12,786 bases of DNA from Pseudobutyrivibrio sp. Its GTDB lineage: Bacteria > Bacillota > Clostridia > Lachnospirales > Lachnospiraceae. This document shows positions 1 to 6,392 of this stretch, one piece after another. Position numbers and translations under genes: made by a program. The DNA is taken from assembly GCA_017557715.1 (NCBI GenBank), contig JAFYYE010000158.1, positions 1 to 12,786 of the forward strand, written 5' to 3'. Position 1 is the stretch's first letter. The number at the start of each line of letters is the position of its first letter. The notes below the pieces were generated by a model. The model was not told the origin of the DNA. It saw only the letters and a list, made by a program, of their open reading frames with translations, and searched no databases.

Positions 1-171
1 AACGTATCTGAGCAGATGATGTACAATACCTACAACATGGGTCTTGGTATGATTGTTGCTGTAGACCCAGCTGATGTAGATAAGACAATGGAAGCTATGC
101 GCTCTGCAGGAGATACACCTTATGTAGTTGGTAAGATTGTAGACGGTGAAAAGGGAGTAGATTTAGTCTAA
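1..171 (+). CDS. purM: Phosphoribosylformylglycinamidine cyclo-ligase (AIR synthetase), 3' end
   Basis: Partial gene: the last 56 codons are open from the first base of the window and end at TAA 169-171. AIR synthetase closes the imidazole ring of formylglycinamidine ribonucleotide using ATP, in cytoplasmic purine synthesis. The visible tail carries the YNMGLGM stretch and a following 'VDPAD' segment, both typical of the PurM C-terminal domain, and ends '..EKGVDLV'. The stop codon shares its last base with the purN start (TAATG), which indicates translational coupling in a purine operon running to the right. The purine context, with purN and purD following, makes the identity secure although the catalytic N-terminal part lies outside the window. 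Confidence 0.9.
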   Translation, partial: NVSEQMMYNTYNMGLGMIVAVDPADVDKTMEAMRSAGDTPYVVGKIVDGEKGVDLV

Positions 172-794
172 TGAAAATAGCAGTTTGTGTATCAGGCGGA
201 GGTACCAATCTTCAGGCTATTATCGACGCCATTGATAATGGAACAATCCATAATACTGAGATTGCTGTCGTAATCTCAAATAATAAAAATGCATATGCAT
301 TGGAGCGCGCTGAAAAAGCTGGCATTGAAGGCGTTTGCATCAGCCCTAAGGATTTTGCCAGCCGCGAGGAGTTCAACAAAGCATTCCTTGAGAAGCTTGA
401 TTCTTACAATGTTGATTTAGTTGTATTGGCAGGATTCTTAGTTGTAATCCCACCAGAGATGATTCGTAAATATGAATATAAAATCATCAATATTCATCCA
501 TCACTTATCCCAAGCTTCTGCGGTACAGGATATTATGGATTGAAGGTTCACGAGGGCGCACTGGAGCGTGGCGTAAAAGTCACCGGAGCTACATGTCACT
601 TTGTGGATGAAGGCACCGACACTGGTCCAATCATCTTACAGAAGGCTGTAGAGGTACAGGAAGGTGATACACCAGAGGTTCTCCAGCGCCGTGTTATGGA
701 ACAGGCCGAGTGGGTAATTATGCCTCGCGCAATCGACTTAATCGCACGCGGCTTGGTTACTGTAGTGGATGGACGAGTAAAGATAGGAGAATAA
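171..794 (+). CDS. purN: Phosphoribosylglycinamide formyltransferase (GAR transformylase)
   Basis: A 207-residue cytoplasmic enzyme, the usual PurN length, that transfers a formyl group from 10-formyltetrahydrofolate to GAR. The N-terminal phosphate-binding loop SGGGTNLQAI is at residues 8-17. The active-site block NIHPSLIPSF (residues 107-116) supplies Asn107 and His109, and the DEGTDTGP block (146-153) supplies Asp150; these correspond to the known catalytic Asn/His/Asp of the family. The start ATG overlaps the purM stop by one base, with AAGGGAG about 14 bases upstream inside purM. It is followed after four bases by purD, so it is part of the purM-purN-purD run. No frameshift or missing catalytic residue was seen. 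Confidence 0.96.
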   Translation: MKIAVCVSGGGTNLQAIIDAIDNGTIHNTEIAVVISNNKNAYALERAEKAGIEGVCISPKDFASREEFNKAFLEKLDSYNVDLVVLAGFLVVIPPEMIRKYEYKIINIHPSLIPSFCGTGYYGLKVHEGALERGVKVTGATCHFVDEGTDTGPIILQKAVEVQEGDTPEVLQRRVMEQAEWVIMPRAIDLIARGLVTVVDGRVKIGE

Positions 795-798
795 TGAT

Positions 799-2067
799 AT
801 GAAGGTTTTAATCGTAGGTAGTGGCGGAAGAGAGCACGCAATCGCACTTGCGGTATCTAGAAGCCCACAGGTAGATAAGATTTACTGCGCACCAGGAAAT
901 GCAGGTATTGCAGAGCTTGCTGAGTGCGTAGATATTAAGGCTATGGAGTTTGATAAGCTTGTAGCTTTTGCAAAGGAAAAGGAAATCGACCTTACTGTAA
1001 TTGGTATGGATGACCCACTTGTAGGTGGTGTTGTAGATAAGTTTGAGGAGGCAGGCCTTCGTTGCTTCGGTCCTAGAAAGAATGCAGCTATTATCGAGGG
1101 CTCAAAGGCATTCTCAAAGGACTTGATGAAGAAGTATAACATCCCAACAGCAGGTTATGAGAACTTCACAGACCCAGAAGCAGCTTTAAAGTATCTTGAG
1201 ACAGCAAAGTATCCAATCGTTCTTAAGGCTGATGGTCTTGCGCTTGGTAAGGGCGTTCTTATCTGCGAGAACCATGAGCAGGCCGTTGCAGGTGTTGCAG
1301 AAATCATGACAGACAAAAAGTTTGGTGATGCTGGAAACACTATGGTTATTGAGGAATTCATGACAGGACGTGAGGTTTCAGTTCTTTCCTTTGTTGATGG
1401 AAACACTGTAAAGATTATGTCATCAGCACAGGATCATAAGCGCGCAGGTGATGGAGATACAGGTCTTAACACAGGTGGTATGGGTAACTTCTCACCATCG
1501 CCATTCTTTACAAAGGAGATTGAAGAGTACTGCCAAAAGAATATTTTCCAGGCTACTGTTGATGCCATGAAAGCAGAGGGCAGACCATTCAAGGGTGTTA
1601 TCTTCTTCGGTCTTATGCTTACAGAGGATGGCCCAAAGGTGCTTGAGTACAATGCTCGCTTTGGTGACCCAGAGGCACAGGTAGTTCTTCCTCGTCTTGA
1701 GAATGATATTATCGATGTGTTTGAAGCTTGCATCGATGGCACACTTGATAAGATTGATCTTAAGTTCTCTGATGAAGCTTGTGTGTGTGTAGTACTTGCT
1801 TCTGATGGATATCCTGTTTCTTATGAAAAGGGATTCCCTATCACAGGCTTTGAGAAGTTCAATAATAAAGATTACTATTGCTTCCATGCCGGAACAGCAA
1901 AGAACGATAAGGGCGAGATAGTAACAAACGGTGGTCGTGTTCTTGGAATTACAGCACTTGGTAAGGATTTAGTAGAGGCTCGCGCTAAGGCTTATGAGGC
2001 TACTGAGTGGATTGAATTTGAGAATAAATATATGAGACATGATATCGCAAATGCGATATTAAAATAA
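799..2067 (+). CDS. purD: Phosphoribosylamine--glycine ligase (GAR synthetase)
   Basis: A 422-residue ATP-grasp ligase that joins phosphoribosylamine and glycine, the step just before PurN. Visible signatures are GSGGREHA (residues 7-14) in the N-terminal domain, KADGLALGKGV (143-153) in the ATP-binding part, GGMGNFSP (226-233) and EYNARFGDPEAQ (283-294), which holds Mg/ATP ligands and the PurD signature. The GPExPL segment common in other bacteria is replaced by GMDDPL (69-74), a variation I believe occurs in related Clostridia. Start ATG 799 has AGGAGA at 785-790. It is the last gene of the visible purine cluster. Its final codons contain a 7-base inverted repeat, and purH is not between purN and purD. 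Confidence 0.96.
   Translation: MKVLIVGSGGREHAIALAVSRSPQVDKIYCAPGNAGIAELAECVDIKAMEFDKLVAFAKEKEIDLTVIGMDDPLVGGVVDKFEEAGLRCFGPRKNAAIIEGSKAFSKDLMKKYNIPTAGYENFTDPEAALKYLETAKYPIVLKADGLALGKGVLICENHEQAVAGVAEIMTDKKFGDAGNTMVIEEFMTGREVSVLSFVDGNTVKIMSSAQDHKRAGDGDTGLNTGGMGNFSPSPFFTKEIEEYCQKNIFQATVDAMKAEGRPFKGVIFFGLMLTEDGPKVLEYNARFGDPEAQVVLPRLENDIIDVFEACIDGTLDKIDLKFSDEACVCVVLASDGYPVSYEKGFPITGFEKFNNKDYYCFHAGTAKNDKGEIVTNGGRVLGITALGKDLVEARAKAYEATEWIEFENKYMRHDIANAILK
2042..2059 (+). terminator. Small hairpin at the purD 3' end, possible weak terminator
   Basis: ATATCGC (2042-2048) pairs with GCGATAT (2053-2059) around the loop AAAT, inside the last purD codons. The T-run (TTTTT, 2073-2077) comes over 10 bases later, so this is not a canonical intrinsic terminator. 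It may act weakly or serve as a 3' end stabiliser. No better terminator was found before the tRNA gene. Confidence 0.3.
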
Positions 2068-2079
2068 AAGAATTTTTCC

Positions 2080-2109
2080 TTGCATTCATCGGCTGATTTG
2101 TGATATATT
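2080..2109 (+). promoter_or_regulatory. Candidate sigma-A promoter for tRNA-Leu
   Basis: TTGCAT (2080-2085) and TATATT (2104-2109) are separated by 18 bases, which would start transcription about 50 bases before the tRNA. A 7-base inverted repeat (ATCGGCT 2088-2094, AGCCGAT 2123-2129) spans the proposed start. The match is moderate and read by eye only, and cotranscription from purD is an alternative. Confidence 0.35.
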
Positions 2110-2168
2110 ATCTAAGTCGATGAGCCGATATCGAGGTCGTAGATTTTTATATCAAGACCTTGATTCAT

Positions 2169-2249
2169 GCGGGTGTGGCGGAATTGGCAGACGCGCTAGA
2201 TTTAGGTTCTAGTGTCCCCGACGTGCAGGTTCAAGTCCTGTCACCCGCA
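2169..2249 (+). tRNA. tRNA-Leu, anticodon UAG
   Basis: An 81-base class II tRNA. The acceptor stem GCGGGTG (2169-2175) pairs with CACCCGC (2242-2248), with discriminator A at 2249. The anticodon arm CTAGA / loop TTTAGGT / TCTAG gives anticodon TAG, reading CUA and other CUN leucine codons. A long variable arm follows, and the T-arm contains GGTTCAAGTCC. The 3' CCA is not encoded (TTA follows), so it must be added after transcription. A terminator hairpin follows within three bases. Confidence 0.97.
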
Positions 2250-2251
2250 TT

Positions 2252-2287
2252 AAAAAAGAGTTCTGGTTTTCCAGAACTCTTTTTTTA
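2252..2287 (+). terminator. Bidirectional intrinsic terminator between tRNA-Leu and the L,D-transpeptidase gene
   Basis: The arms AAAAAAGAGTTCTGG and CCAGAACTCTTTTTT flank the loop TTTT, giving a long stem followed by a T-run. On the opposite strand the same stem is also followed by T residues, so it can end both the tRNA transcript and the convergent minus-strand gene, whose stop codon lies at its edge. Confidence 0.9.
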
Positions 2288-3016
2288 TTTTCCACCTAAG
2301 TTTTCTAATGTATCTATAACCACGGTACAATCTGGTTTTACATTCTGCATAACTATCAACATCTGGTCTTCAGGAATGGCTACACACCCACTTGTGAATG
2401 GGCGATTTGGGCCGATGCAGTGAAGGAAGAGCGCTGAGCCAAGTCCAGGTGTGCCTTCCTCATTGTAGCTTAAATTTAGGCAGTATTGATAGAAGCCAGT
2501 GTAGTCTATAATGTGTTCACTTCTTTTTGTATTCAGATTTGGGTAATCATTGGTGCTGACTAGCTTGTTGTATTGCATGCCAGGTCGAGGGTCTCCAGAC
2601 CAGTACATGTCATTGGTGACCTGAGTGTATGGTATCTGGCAGCCAGGATCAGGAGCTATTCCAAAAGCAGCATTGAAGGTAAAAGTACCAACAGGAGTTT
2701 TCTTGTCTCCTTCTTTTGTTTTACCGAAGCCCTTCTTTCCAGTGTAGCCTAGAGTATTCATAATCACTCGCCATTTTCCATCAGCCCCTTTTTCATTAAG
2801 AGTAATCCATGAGATTGCCCCATACATATGAGCTACAACAAGCATCTGTGTGGATTCCTGAGCCTGTGGTAAATTGGTTATCCAGGCGGGCGAATCAAAA
2901 AGAGGAGTGGCGGATGAACTCTGTGCCACTGCCACATCACTTTCAGCACAAAGTAATGATATTAATAAACTTAGAGAAAATACGATAGATAATAATTTCT
3001 TTTTTAATGTTTTCAA
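2285..3016 (-). CDS. Exported L,D-transpeptidase, YkuD family
   Basis: A predicted 243-residue secreted or membrane-tethered enzyme that would make 3-3 peptidoglycan cross-links or attach proteins to the wall. The N-terminus MKTLKKKLLS followed by a hydrophobic stretch to about residue 24 is a signal peptide or anchor. The family signature GKTKEGDKKTPVGTF spans residues 98-112, and the catalytic block FLHCIGPN...TSGCVAIP (197-214) supplies His199 and nucleophile Cys211; the motif ends GCVAIP instead of the textbook GC-[HR]-N. I chose the TTG start at 3016 because GGGGAGGG (3022-3029) sits five bases upstream; a longer reading from TTG 3041-3043 would put that Shine-Dalgarno site inside the gene. 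It is monocistronic and convergent with the tRNA. The exact in vivo reaction cannot be read from sequence. Confidence 0.88.
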   Translation of the reverse strand: MKTLKKKLLSIVFSLSLLISLLCAESDVAVAQSSSATPLFDSPAWITNLPQAQESTQMLVVAHMYGAISWITLNEKGADGKWRVIMNTLGYTGKKGFGKTKEGDKKTPVGTFTFNAAFGIAPDPGCQIPYTQVTNDMYWSGDPRPGMQYNKLVSTNDYPNLNTKRSEHIIDYTGFYQYCLNLSYNEEGTPGLGSALFLHCIGPNRPFTSGCVAIPEDQMLIVMQNVKPDCTVVIDTLENLGGK

Positions 3017-3167
3017 AATTTCCCTCCCCTTATACAATCCCAATACATGGTACTATTTTACAATATTATTGGGCCATTAACCATCATGTACATATTTATA
3101 CCCATAAGATTATTGCATAATTTAGACAGTTGATAACGTAGTGTTGGTTAAATTGGAGGTACAGATT

Positions 3168-3257
3168 ATGAAAGGATATGTTGTAGGTGATGGTTACATG
3201 GGTTTAGTAGATGGCTCATATGAGCTTTTCGCTACAGAGGAAGAGTACTATGAATAA
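3168..3257 (+). CDS. Small 29-codon ORF, 5' part of a probable frameshifted small gene
   Basis: The ORF starts at ATG 3168 with a good TTGGAGGT (3153-3160) seven bases upstream and stops at TAA 3255-3257. The peptide is acidic and aromatic, beginning MKGYVVGDGYMGLVDG and ending ATEEEYYE. From memory this resembles short uncharacterised Clostridia proteins that start MKGY..GYMG and continue past EEYYEY, but I could not check this. No transmembrane segment or signal is apparent. Coding-like sequence without its own start continues directly downstream in another frame to a TAG at 3404, so this ORF looks like the surviving first part of a protein of about 79 residues. It could still be translated as a short peptide. 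Function unknown. Confidence 0.5.
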   Translation: MKGYVVGDGYMGLVDGSYELFATEEEYYE

Positions 3258-3406
3258 TTGAAGGAATTGATGAGGCATCAGATTATATACCTGTTGTTCT
3301 TGAGCGTTTAAGATCTGGTGAGTCAAAAGCTACGCTTATAGCTTCAGGAATTAATGAAAAGATTGTTACAGCTGCTGAAAAAATCTTAAAAACATTTGAG
3401 AATTAG
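3258..3406 (+). pseudogene. 3' part of the frameshifted small gene, no start codon of its own
   Basis: In the frame ending at TAG 3404-3406 the sequence reads IEGIDEASDYIPVVLERLRS and on to KIVTAAEKILKTFEN. It has a helix-rich, charged, protein-like composition and no ATG, GTG or TTG near its beginning. That frame is closed by TGA at 3251-3253, immediately before the upstream ORF's stop. Adding a single base after TA at 3255-3256 would turn the upstream stop into a tyrosine codon and fuse both parts into one 79-residue protein (...EEYYEYIEGIDEA...). A real one-base deletion, a sequence error or a recoding event are the alternatives. Function unknown; it is followed by a terminator, as a genuine gene would be. 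Confidence 0.45.
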
Positions 3407-3413
3407 AATAAAC

Positions 3414-3446
3414 AAGAGCACAGCCCGCGCTGTGCTCTTTCCTTTT
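3414..3446 (+). terminator. Bidirectional intrinsic terminator between the small gene and the GH43 gene
   Basis: AAGAGCACAGC (3414-3424) pairs perfectly with GCTGTGCTCTT (3429-3439) around the loop CCGC, followed by TTTCCTTTTTT. It lies eight bases after the plus-strand TAG and at the 3' end of the minus-strand sugar operon. The minus-strand side has only a short T-rich tail, so it is strongest for the plus strand. Confidence 0.85.
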
Positions 3447-4421
3447 TTATTTGTATTCTAGTGTTATTGTTTCGATGCTTCCATCCTCACGATACTTAAG
3501 CTCACAGTACTTAACATTTCGTCTGTGGTTGATACCCTTTGAAATCTCGCAATCATGATAGAAGAGATATGTCTTACCATGATATTCTACGATAGAGTGG
3601 TGTGTTGTCCATCCAAGTACTGGCTCTAAAATTCTACCTTGATATGTGAATGGACCGTAAGGATTGTCTGCTACCGCATATACGATATAGTGTGTTGTTC
3701 CTGTTGAGTAAGAGAAGTAGTACTTTCCATTGTGCTTGTGCATCCATGGATCTTCAAAATATCTTCTATCTTCATCGCCTGCGAGAAGCTCATTGCCATT
3801 CTCATCAAAGATAACTACATCTGAAGGAGCTTTTGCAAATTCACTCATGTCATCCTTCATAGGAGCTACCTTAGGCCATACAGCGTGCTCATTCTTTGGG
3901 GGCTCTGTTCCATTAGGATCAAACTTTCCTGTACGATATTTCTCTAATTGACCGCCCCAGAGACCACCAAAGTATATATAAACCTGTCCGTCATCATCGA
4001 TGAAAGAGCATGGGTCAATACTAAAGCTACCAGGAATACATTCTGGTCTTGGCTCGAATGGTCCTGCTGGATTTTTACTTTCTGCAATACCAAGTCTGAA
4101 GTTTCCCTCTTTGTCTCTTGCAGGAAATACAAGATGATAAGTGTTATTTTTAAATACGCAGTCTGGAGCCCACATCTGGTTGCTTACCCATGGTACATCA
4201 TCCTGATGTAAAACCATTCCGTGGTCGATGACTTCATCACTGTCTTCGCTCATAGAGAAAACATGATAATCCTCCATCTGATATTCGTCACCGTTGTCGT
4301 TGTCTTCCCCATTGTGTGGAATGTCATGAGAAGGATAGATGTAAATTTTGTCCTCATAAACATGAGCTGATGGATCAGCCGTGAAAAGTTCAGTAACTAG
4401 GGGTTTGTTTTGTGTTTTCAT
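3447..4421 (-). CDS. Glycoside hydrolase family 43 (beta-xylosidase/alpha-L-arabinofuranosidase-like)
   Basis: A 324-residue single-domain five-bladed beta-propeller glycosidase of the inverting GH43 family. The expected catalytic trio is visible: base Asp16 in FTADPSAHVYEDKIYIYPSHD, pKa modulator Asp136 in SIDPCSFIDDDG, and acid Glu223 in RYFEDPWMHKHNGKYYFSYS. The segment GWTTHHSIVEY (270-280) corresponds to the conserved His region near the active site. There is no signal peptide, so it acts in the cytoplasm on imported oligosaccharide, which fits the transporter genes just upstream on the same strand. Released sugar could be xylose or arabinose, but specificity cannot be fixed from sequence. 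AGGAGA (RC of 4435-4440) is somewhat far from the ATG. It is separated from the permease gene by 135 bases containing two hairpins. Confidence 0.9.
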   Translation of the reverse strand: MKTQNKPLVTELFTADPSAHVYEDKIYIYPSHDIPHNGEDNDNGDEYQMEDYHVFSMSEDSDEVIDHGMVLHQDDVPWVSNQMWAPDCVFKNNTYHLVFPARDKEGNFRLGIAESKNPAGPFEPRPECIPGSFSIDPCSFIDDDGQVYIYFGGLWGGQLEKYRTGKFDPNGTEPPKNEHAVWPKVAPMKDDMSEFAKAPSDVVIFDENGNELLAGDEDRRYFEDPWMHKHNGKYYFSYSTGTTHYIVYAVADNPYGPFTYQGRILEPVLGWTTHHSIVEYHGKTYLFYHDCEISKGINHRRNVKYCELKYREDGSIETITLEYK

Positions 4422-4473
4422 TATATTCTCTTTGTCTCCTTAAATAATTTATTCACCATAATGTCAGCGGGAA

Positions 4474-4514
4474 AACCCACTCATCTATAATTGCCTTCGG
4501 CAATGGAGTGGGTT
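4474..4514 (-). promoter_or_regulatory. Two-tier hairpin in the leader of the GH43 gene
   Basis: The outer stem pairs AACCCACTC (4474-4482) with GAGTGGGTT (4506-4514), 9 bp. The inner stem pairs ATTGCC (4490-4495) with GGCAAT (4499-4504). In the transcript the outer stem ends in GGGUUUU, a short U-run, so partial termination or RNA processing is possible. Confidence 0.55.
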
Positions 4515-4517
4515 GTG

Positions 4518-4556
4518 GGAGAATAATTTCAAAATCAAGTTTTGAAATTATCCTCC
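4518..4556 (-). promoter_or_regulatory. Long hairpin immediately after the permease stop codon
   Basis: A perfect 12-bp stem, 4523-4534 with 4540-4551 around the loop TCAAG, is extended after one mismatch by GGAG (4518-4521) with CTCC (4553-4556). It begins directly after the TAA of the minus-strand permease gene. With the neighbouring hairpin it fills the gap before the GH43 gene, suggesting mRNA 3' end protection, processing or attenuation within the operon. Confidence 0.6.
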
Positions 4557-5384
4557 TTATCCCTTAACAGCACCTGCGGTCAATCCATCTACAATCTGGT
4601 TAGAGAAAGCGCAATATACAATGATTGTTGGTATGATTGCGATGATGATGGCTGCAAACATCTGTGAATAGTTTGTATTATAAGGTCCAACGAATTTTGA
4701 AAGAGAAACAGGAAGTGTTTTCTTCATATCGTCAGATATAAATACCATTGCAAGTAAGAGCTCGTTCCAGTTTCCTACGAAGGTCATAAGTCCTGTAACA
4801 AAAAGACCAGTTTTGCCTAATGGCAGGCAAACCTTGAAGAAAATCTGATAAATTGATGCACCGTCAATGCAGGCACTTTCGATAAGCTCGTTTGGCATTC
4901 CCTCGAAGAAGCCAACCATAATAAAGATTGTGATTGGAAGAGAGAAGGTCAAATATGGAAGAACAAGACCTGTAAGGCTGTTTGAAAGTCCGACTTTTGC
5001 GAAGCGAGTGAAAAGTGGAATCAAAACGCAGTGTACAGGAATCATCATTCCAGTAAGGAAGTACACAAGTGCTAAATGTGAAAACTTCCAACGTAAGCGT
5101 GCAATACCAAAGGCTGCCATAGAACCGATAATCATAGAAAAGAGCAGTGTTACAACGCAGACAATAAATGAGTTAAGTGTTGCGATGCCAAGCTTACCTG
5201 CTGTCCATGCGAAGGTGAAGTTTTCCATAGTAGGATTCTGTGGTAAAGCAAAAGGAGCTGTGAATATCTCCTTATTTGTCTTAAAGGCTACGTTAAATGT
5301 CCAAAGCAAAGGAGCAAGGTAAAGCACAGCCATAATCACCAAAAAGATGTAAATAATTATTTTAGCTATAGATACTTTCTTCAT
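4557..5384 (-). CDS. Carbohydrate ABC transporter permease, MalG/CUT1 type
   Basis: A 275-residue inner-membrane permease with about six hydrophobic segments; the first covers residues 8-30. The cytoplasmic EAA loop that docks the ATPase is clear: ESACIDGASIYQIFFKVCLP at residues 169-188. It is the partner of the permease gene just upstream, and together they form the membrane channel for the sugar bound by the lipoprotein. The start is the ATG at 5384, with TAGGAGG (RC of 5394-5400) nine bases upstream; this site overlaps the stop codon of the preceding permease, so translation is coupled. A longer upstream reading (to 5408) would swallow that site and is less likely. The C-terminal end (QIVDGLTAGAVKG) is characteristic of this subfamily. 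Confidence 0.93.
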   Translation of the reverse strand: MKKVSIAKIIIYIFLVIMAVLYLAPLLWTFNVAFKTNKEIFTAPFALPQNPTMENFTFAWTAGKLGIATLNSFIVCVVTLLFSMIIGSMAAFGIARLRWKFSHLALVYFLTGMMIPVHCVLIPLFTRFAKVGLSNSLTGLVLPYLTFSLPITIFIMVGFFEGMPNELIESACIDGASIYQIFFKVCLPLGKTGLFVTGLMTFVGNWNELLLAMVFISDDMKKTLPVSLSKFVGPYNTNYSQMFAAIIIAIIPTIIVYCAFSNQIVDGLTAGAVKG

Positions 5385-5397
5385 AATATAAAACCTC

Positions 5398-6282
5398 CTA
5401 CATCTCATAAGGCTCGGTCTTTACAACCTTGTTTATAAACAGTGTTACAGCTAGACAAAGCACAAGGAGTAAAACACCGATTGCGCTGGCATATCCATAC
5501 TTGAAGTACTTAAATCCTTGCTGATAAAGGTGAGTAGCAAGAACCTCTGTCTTGTGGTTTGGACCACCTTCTGTCATGTTGAAAATCATGTCGAAGAACT
5601 TTAATGATCCGATTGCATTAAGTGACATTGCGGTTGCAACCATAGGACGAACAAGCGGGAGAGTGATATATCTAAAGCTCTTCGCCTTGCTGCAACCATC
5701 AATGTAACTTGCTTCATATAAGGATTTACTGATGCCTGAAATCTGAGCCATGTAAAGCATCATTGACTGACCAACATACTGCCATAAAGCAACGAATGCG
5801 ATTACCCACATTGGAAGGATGATAAATCCCTTTGTGTCCATAAGCCAAAGAGGGCCTTCCATGCCTATTTTCTGAAGAAGCTGGTTAATACCAAGCTTAG
5901 GGCTGAAGATGAACATCCATAACAGACCAAGTGCTGCAGAAGAAAGAACACATGGTAAATAGATGATATTTTTGAAAAGGTTTCTTCCTTTATCTATATT
6001 TGTAAGAAGGGCTGCTAAGAACAGACCCATAATAAGCTGAGTCACGCAGGAATAAATAAGGAAGAAAACTGAATTCTTTAATGCAATTTTTAATGTTTTG
6101 TCCCCAAGTAATCCCTGATAGTTTTTTAATCCAACCCATTTAGCAGGTGTTAATGCGTTGTAGTCACAAAATGAGTAATAAACTGACTGGCAGATTGGAA
6201 TAAATAAAATTAATGTGAATAGAATTAACGCTGGTGCCATAAAAATAATGATGGCTTTTTTGTTTCTTAATAATTTATCCAT
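5398..6282 (-). CDS. Carbohydrate ABC transporter permease, MalF/UgpA type
   Basis: A 294-residue inner-membrane permease of the CUT1 sugar-import family. The N-terminal membrane segment is at about residues 10-32, and the external loop 'FCDYNALTPAKWVGLKNY' is typical of these proteins. The EAA loop, EASYIDGCSKAKSFRYITLP, covers residues 190-209. A further family hallmark is MTEGGPNHKTEVLATHLY (236-253). Start ATG 6282 has AAGGAAA upstream. The stop TAG is reused in the Shine-Dalgarno site of the next permease gene. The gene lies 110 bases downstream of the binding-protein gene, across a terminator-like hairpin that probably lowers its expression relative to the binding protein. Confidence 0.94.
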   Translation of the reverse strand: MDKLLRNKKAIIIFMAPALILFTLILFIPICQSVYYSFCDYNALTPAKWVGLKNYQGLLGDKTLKIALKNSVFFLIYSCVTQLIMGLFLAALLTNIDKGRNLFKNIIYLPCVLSSAALGLLWMFIFSPKLGINQLLQKIGMEGPLWLMDTKGFIILPMWVIAFVALWQYVGQSMMLYMAQISGISKSLYEASYIDGCSKAKSFRYITLPLVRPMVATAMSLNAIGSLKFFDMIFNMTEGGPNHKTEVLATHLYQQGFKYFKYGYASAIGVLLLVLCLAVTLFINKVVKTEPYEM

Positions 6283-6330
6283 AACTTATTTTCCTTAAAA
6301 ATATACTTGTTACCGCCTAAAAATGTTTAA

Positions 6331-6360
6331 AAAAATCGGGGCGCAGGGAAGTTGCGCCCC
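6331..6360 (-). terminator. Intercistronic terminator/attenuator after the sugar-binding protein gene
   Basis: On the minus strand, GGGGCGCA pairs with TGCGCCCC (plus-strand arms 6338-6345 and 6353-6360, 7-base loop), followed by GA and then TTTTTTT. This is a canonical G+C-rich stem plus U-run. No separate promoter for the permease genes was evident in the remaining 6283-6330 bases, so readthrough is expected and would give more binding protein than permease. Confidence 0.85.
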
Positions 6361-6392
6361 ATATACAATAAAGGTATTGAAGAAAAAGAATG

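Noticed and set aside
1492..1887. 131-codon minus-strand frame opposite purD
   Set aside because: Antisense to a fully intact purD; composition reflects codon usage of the opposite strand.
2160..2423. Plus-strand 87-codon reading frame (product beginning MIHAGVAELADALD)
   Set aside because: It is the tRNA-Leu gene read as protein, a familiar false call, continuing through the terminator into the antisense of the transpeptidase gene.
3251..3257. Programmed -1 ribosomal frameshift in the small gene
   Set aside because: No slippery heptamer is present; a P-site slip from GAA would land on TGA with poor pairing. A simple indel explains the data better.
4509..4556. Possible 17-codon minus-strand ORF starting TTG after the GGAGG that follows the permease stop
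   Set aside because: The GGAGG is part of the long hairpin stem, the start would be TTG at a long spacing, and the reading crosses both hairpins; no sign of a real peptide.
4867..5322. 151-codon plus-strand frame opposite the MalG-type permease gene
   Set aside because: Antisense shadow of a clear permease gene with an intact EAA loop; no ribosome site or family resemblance.
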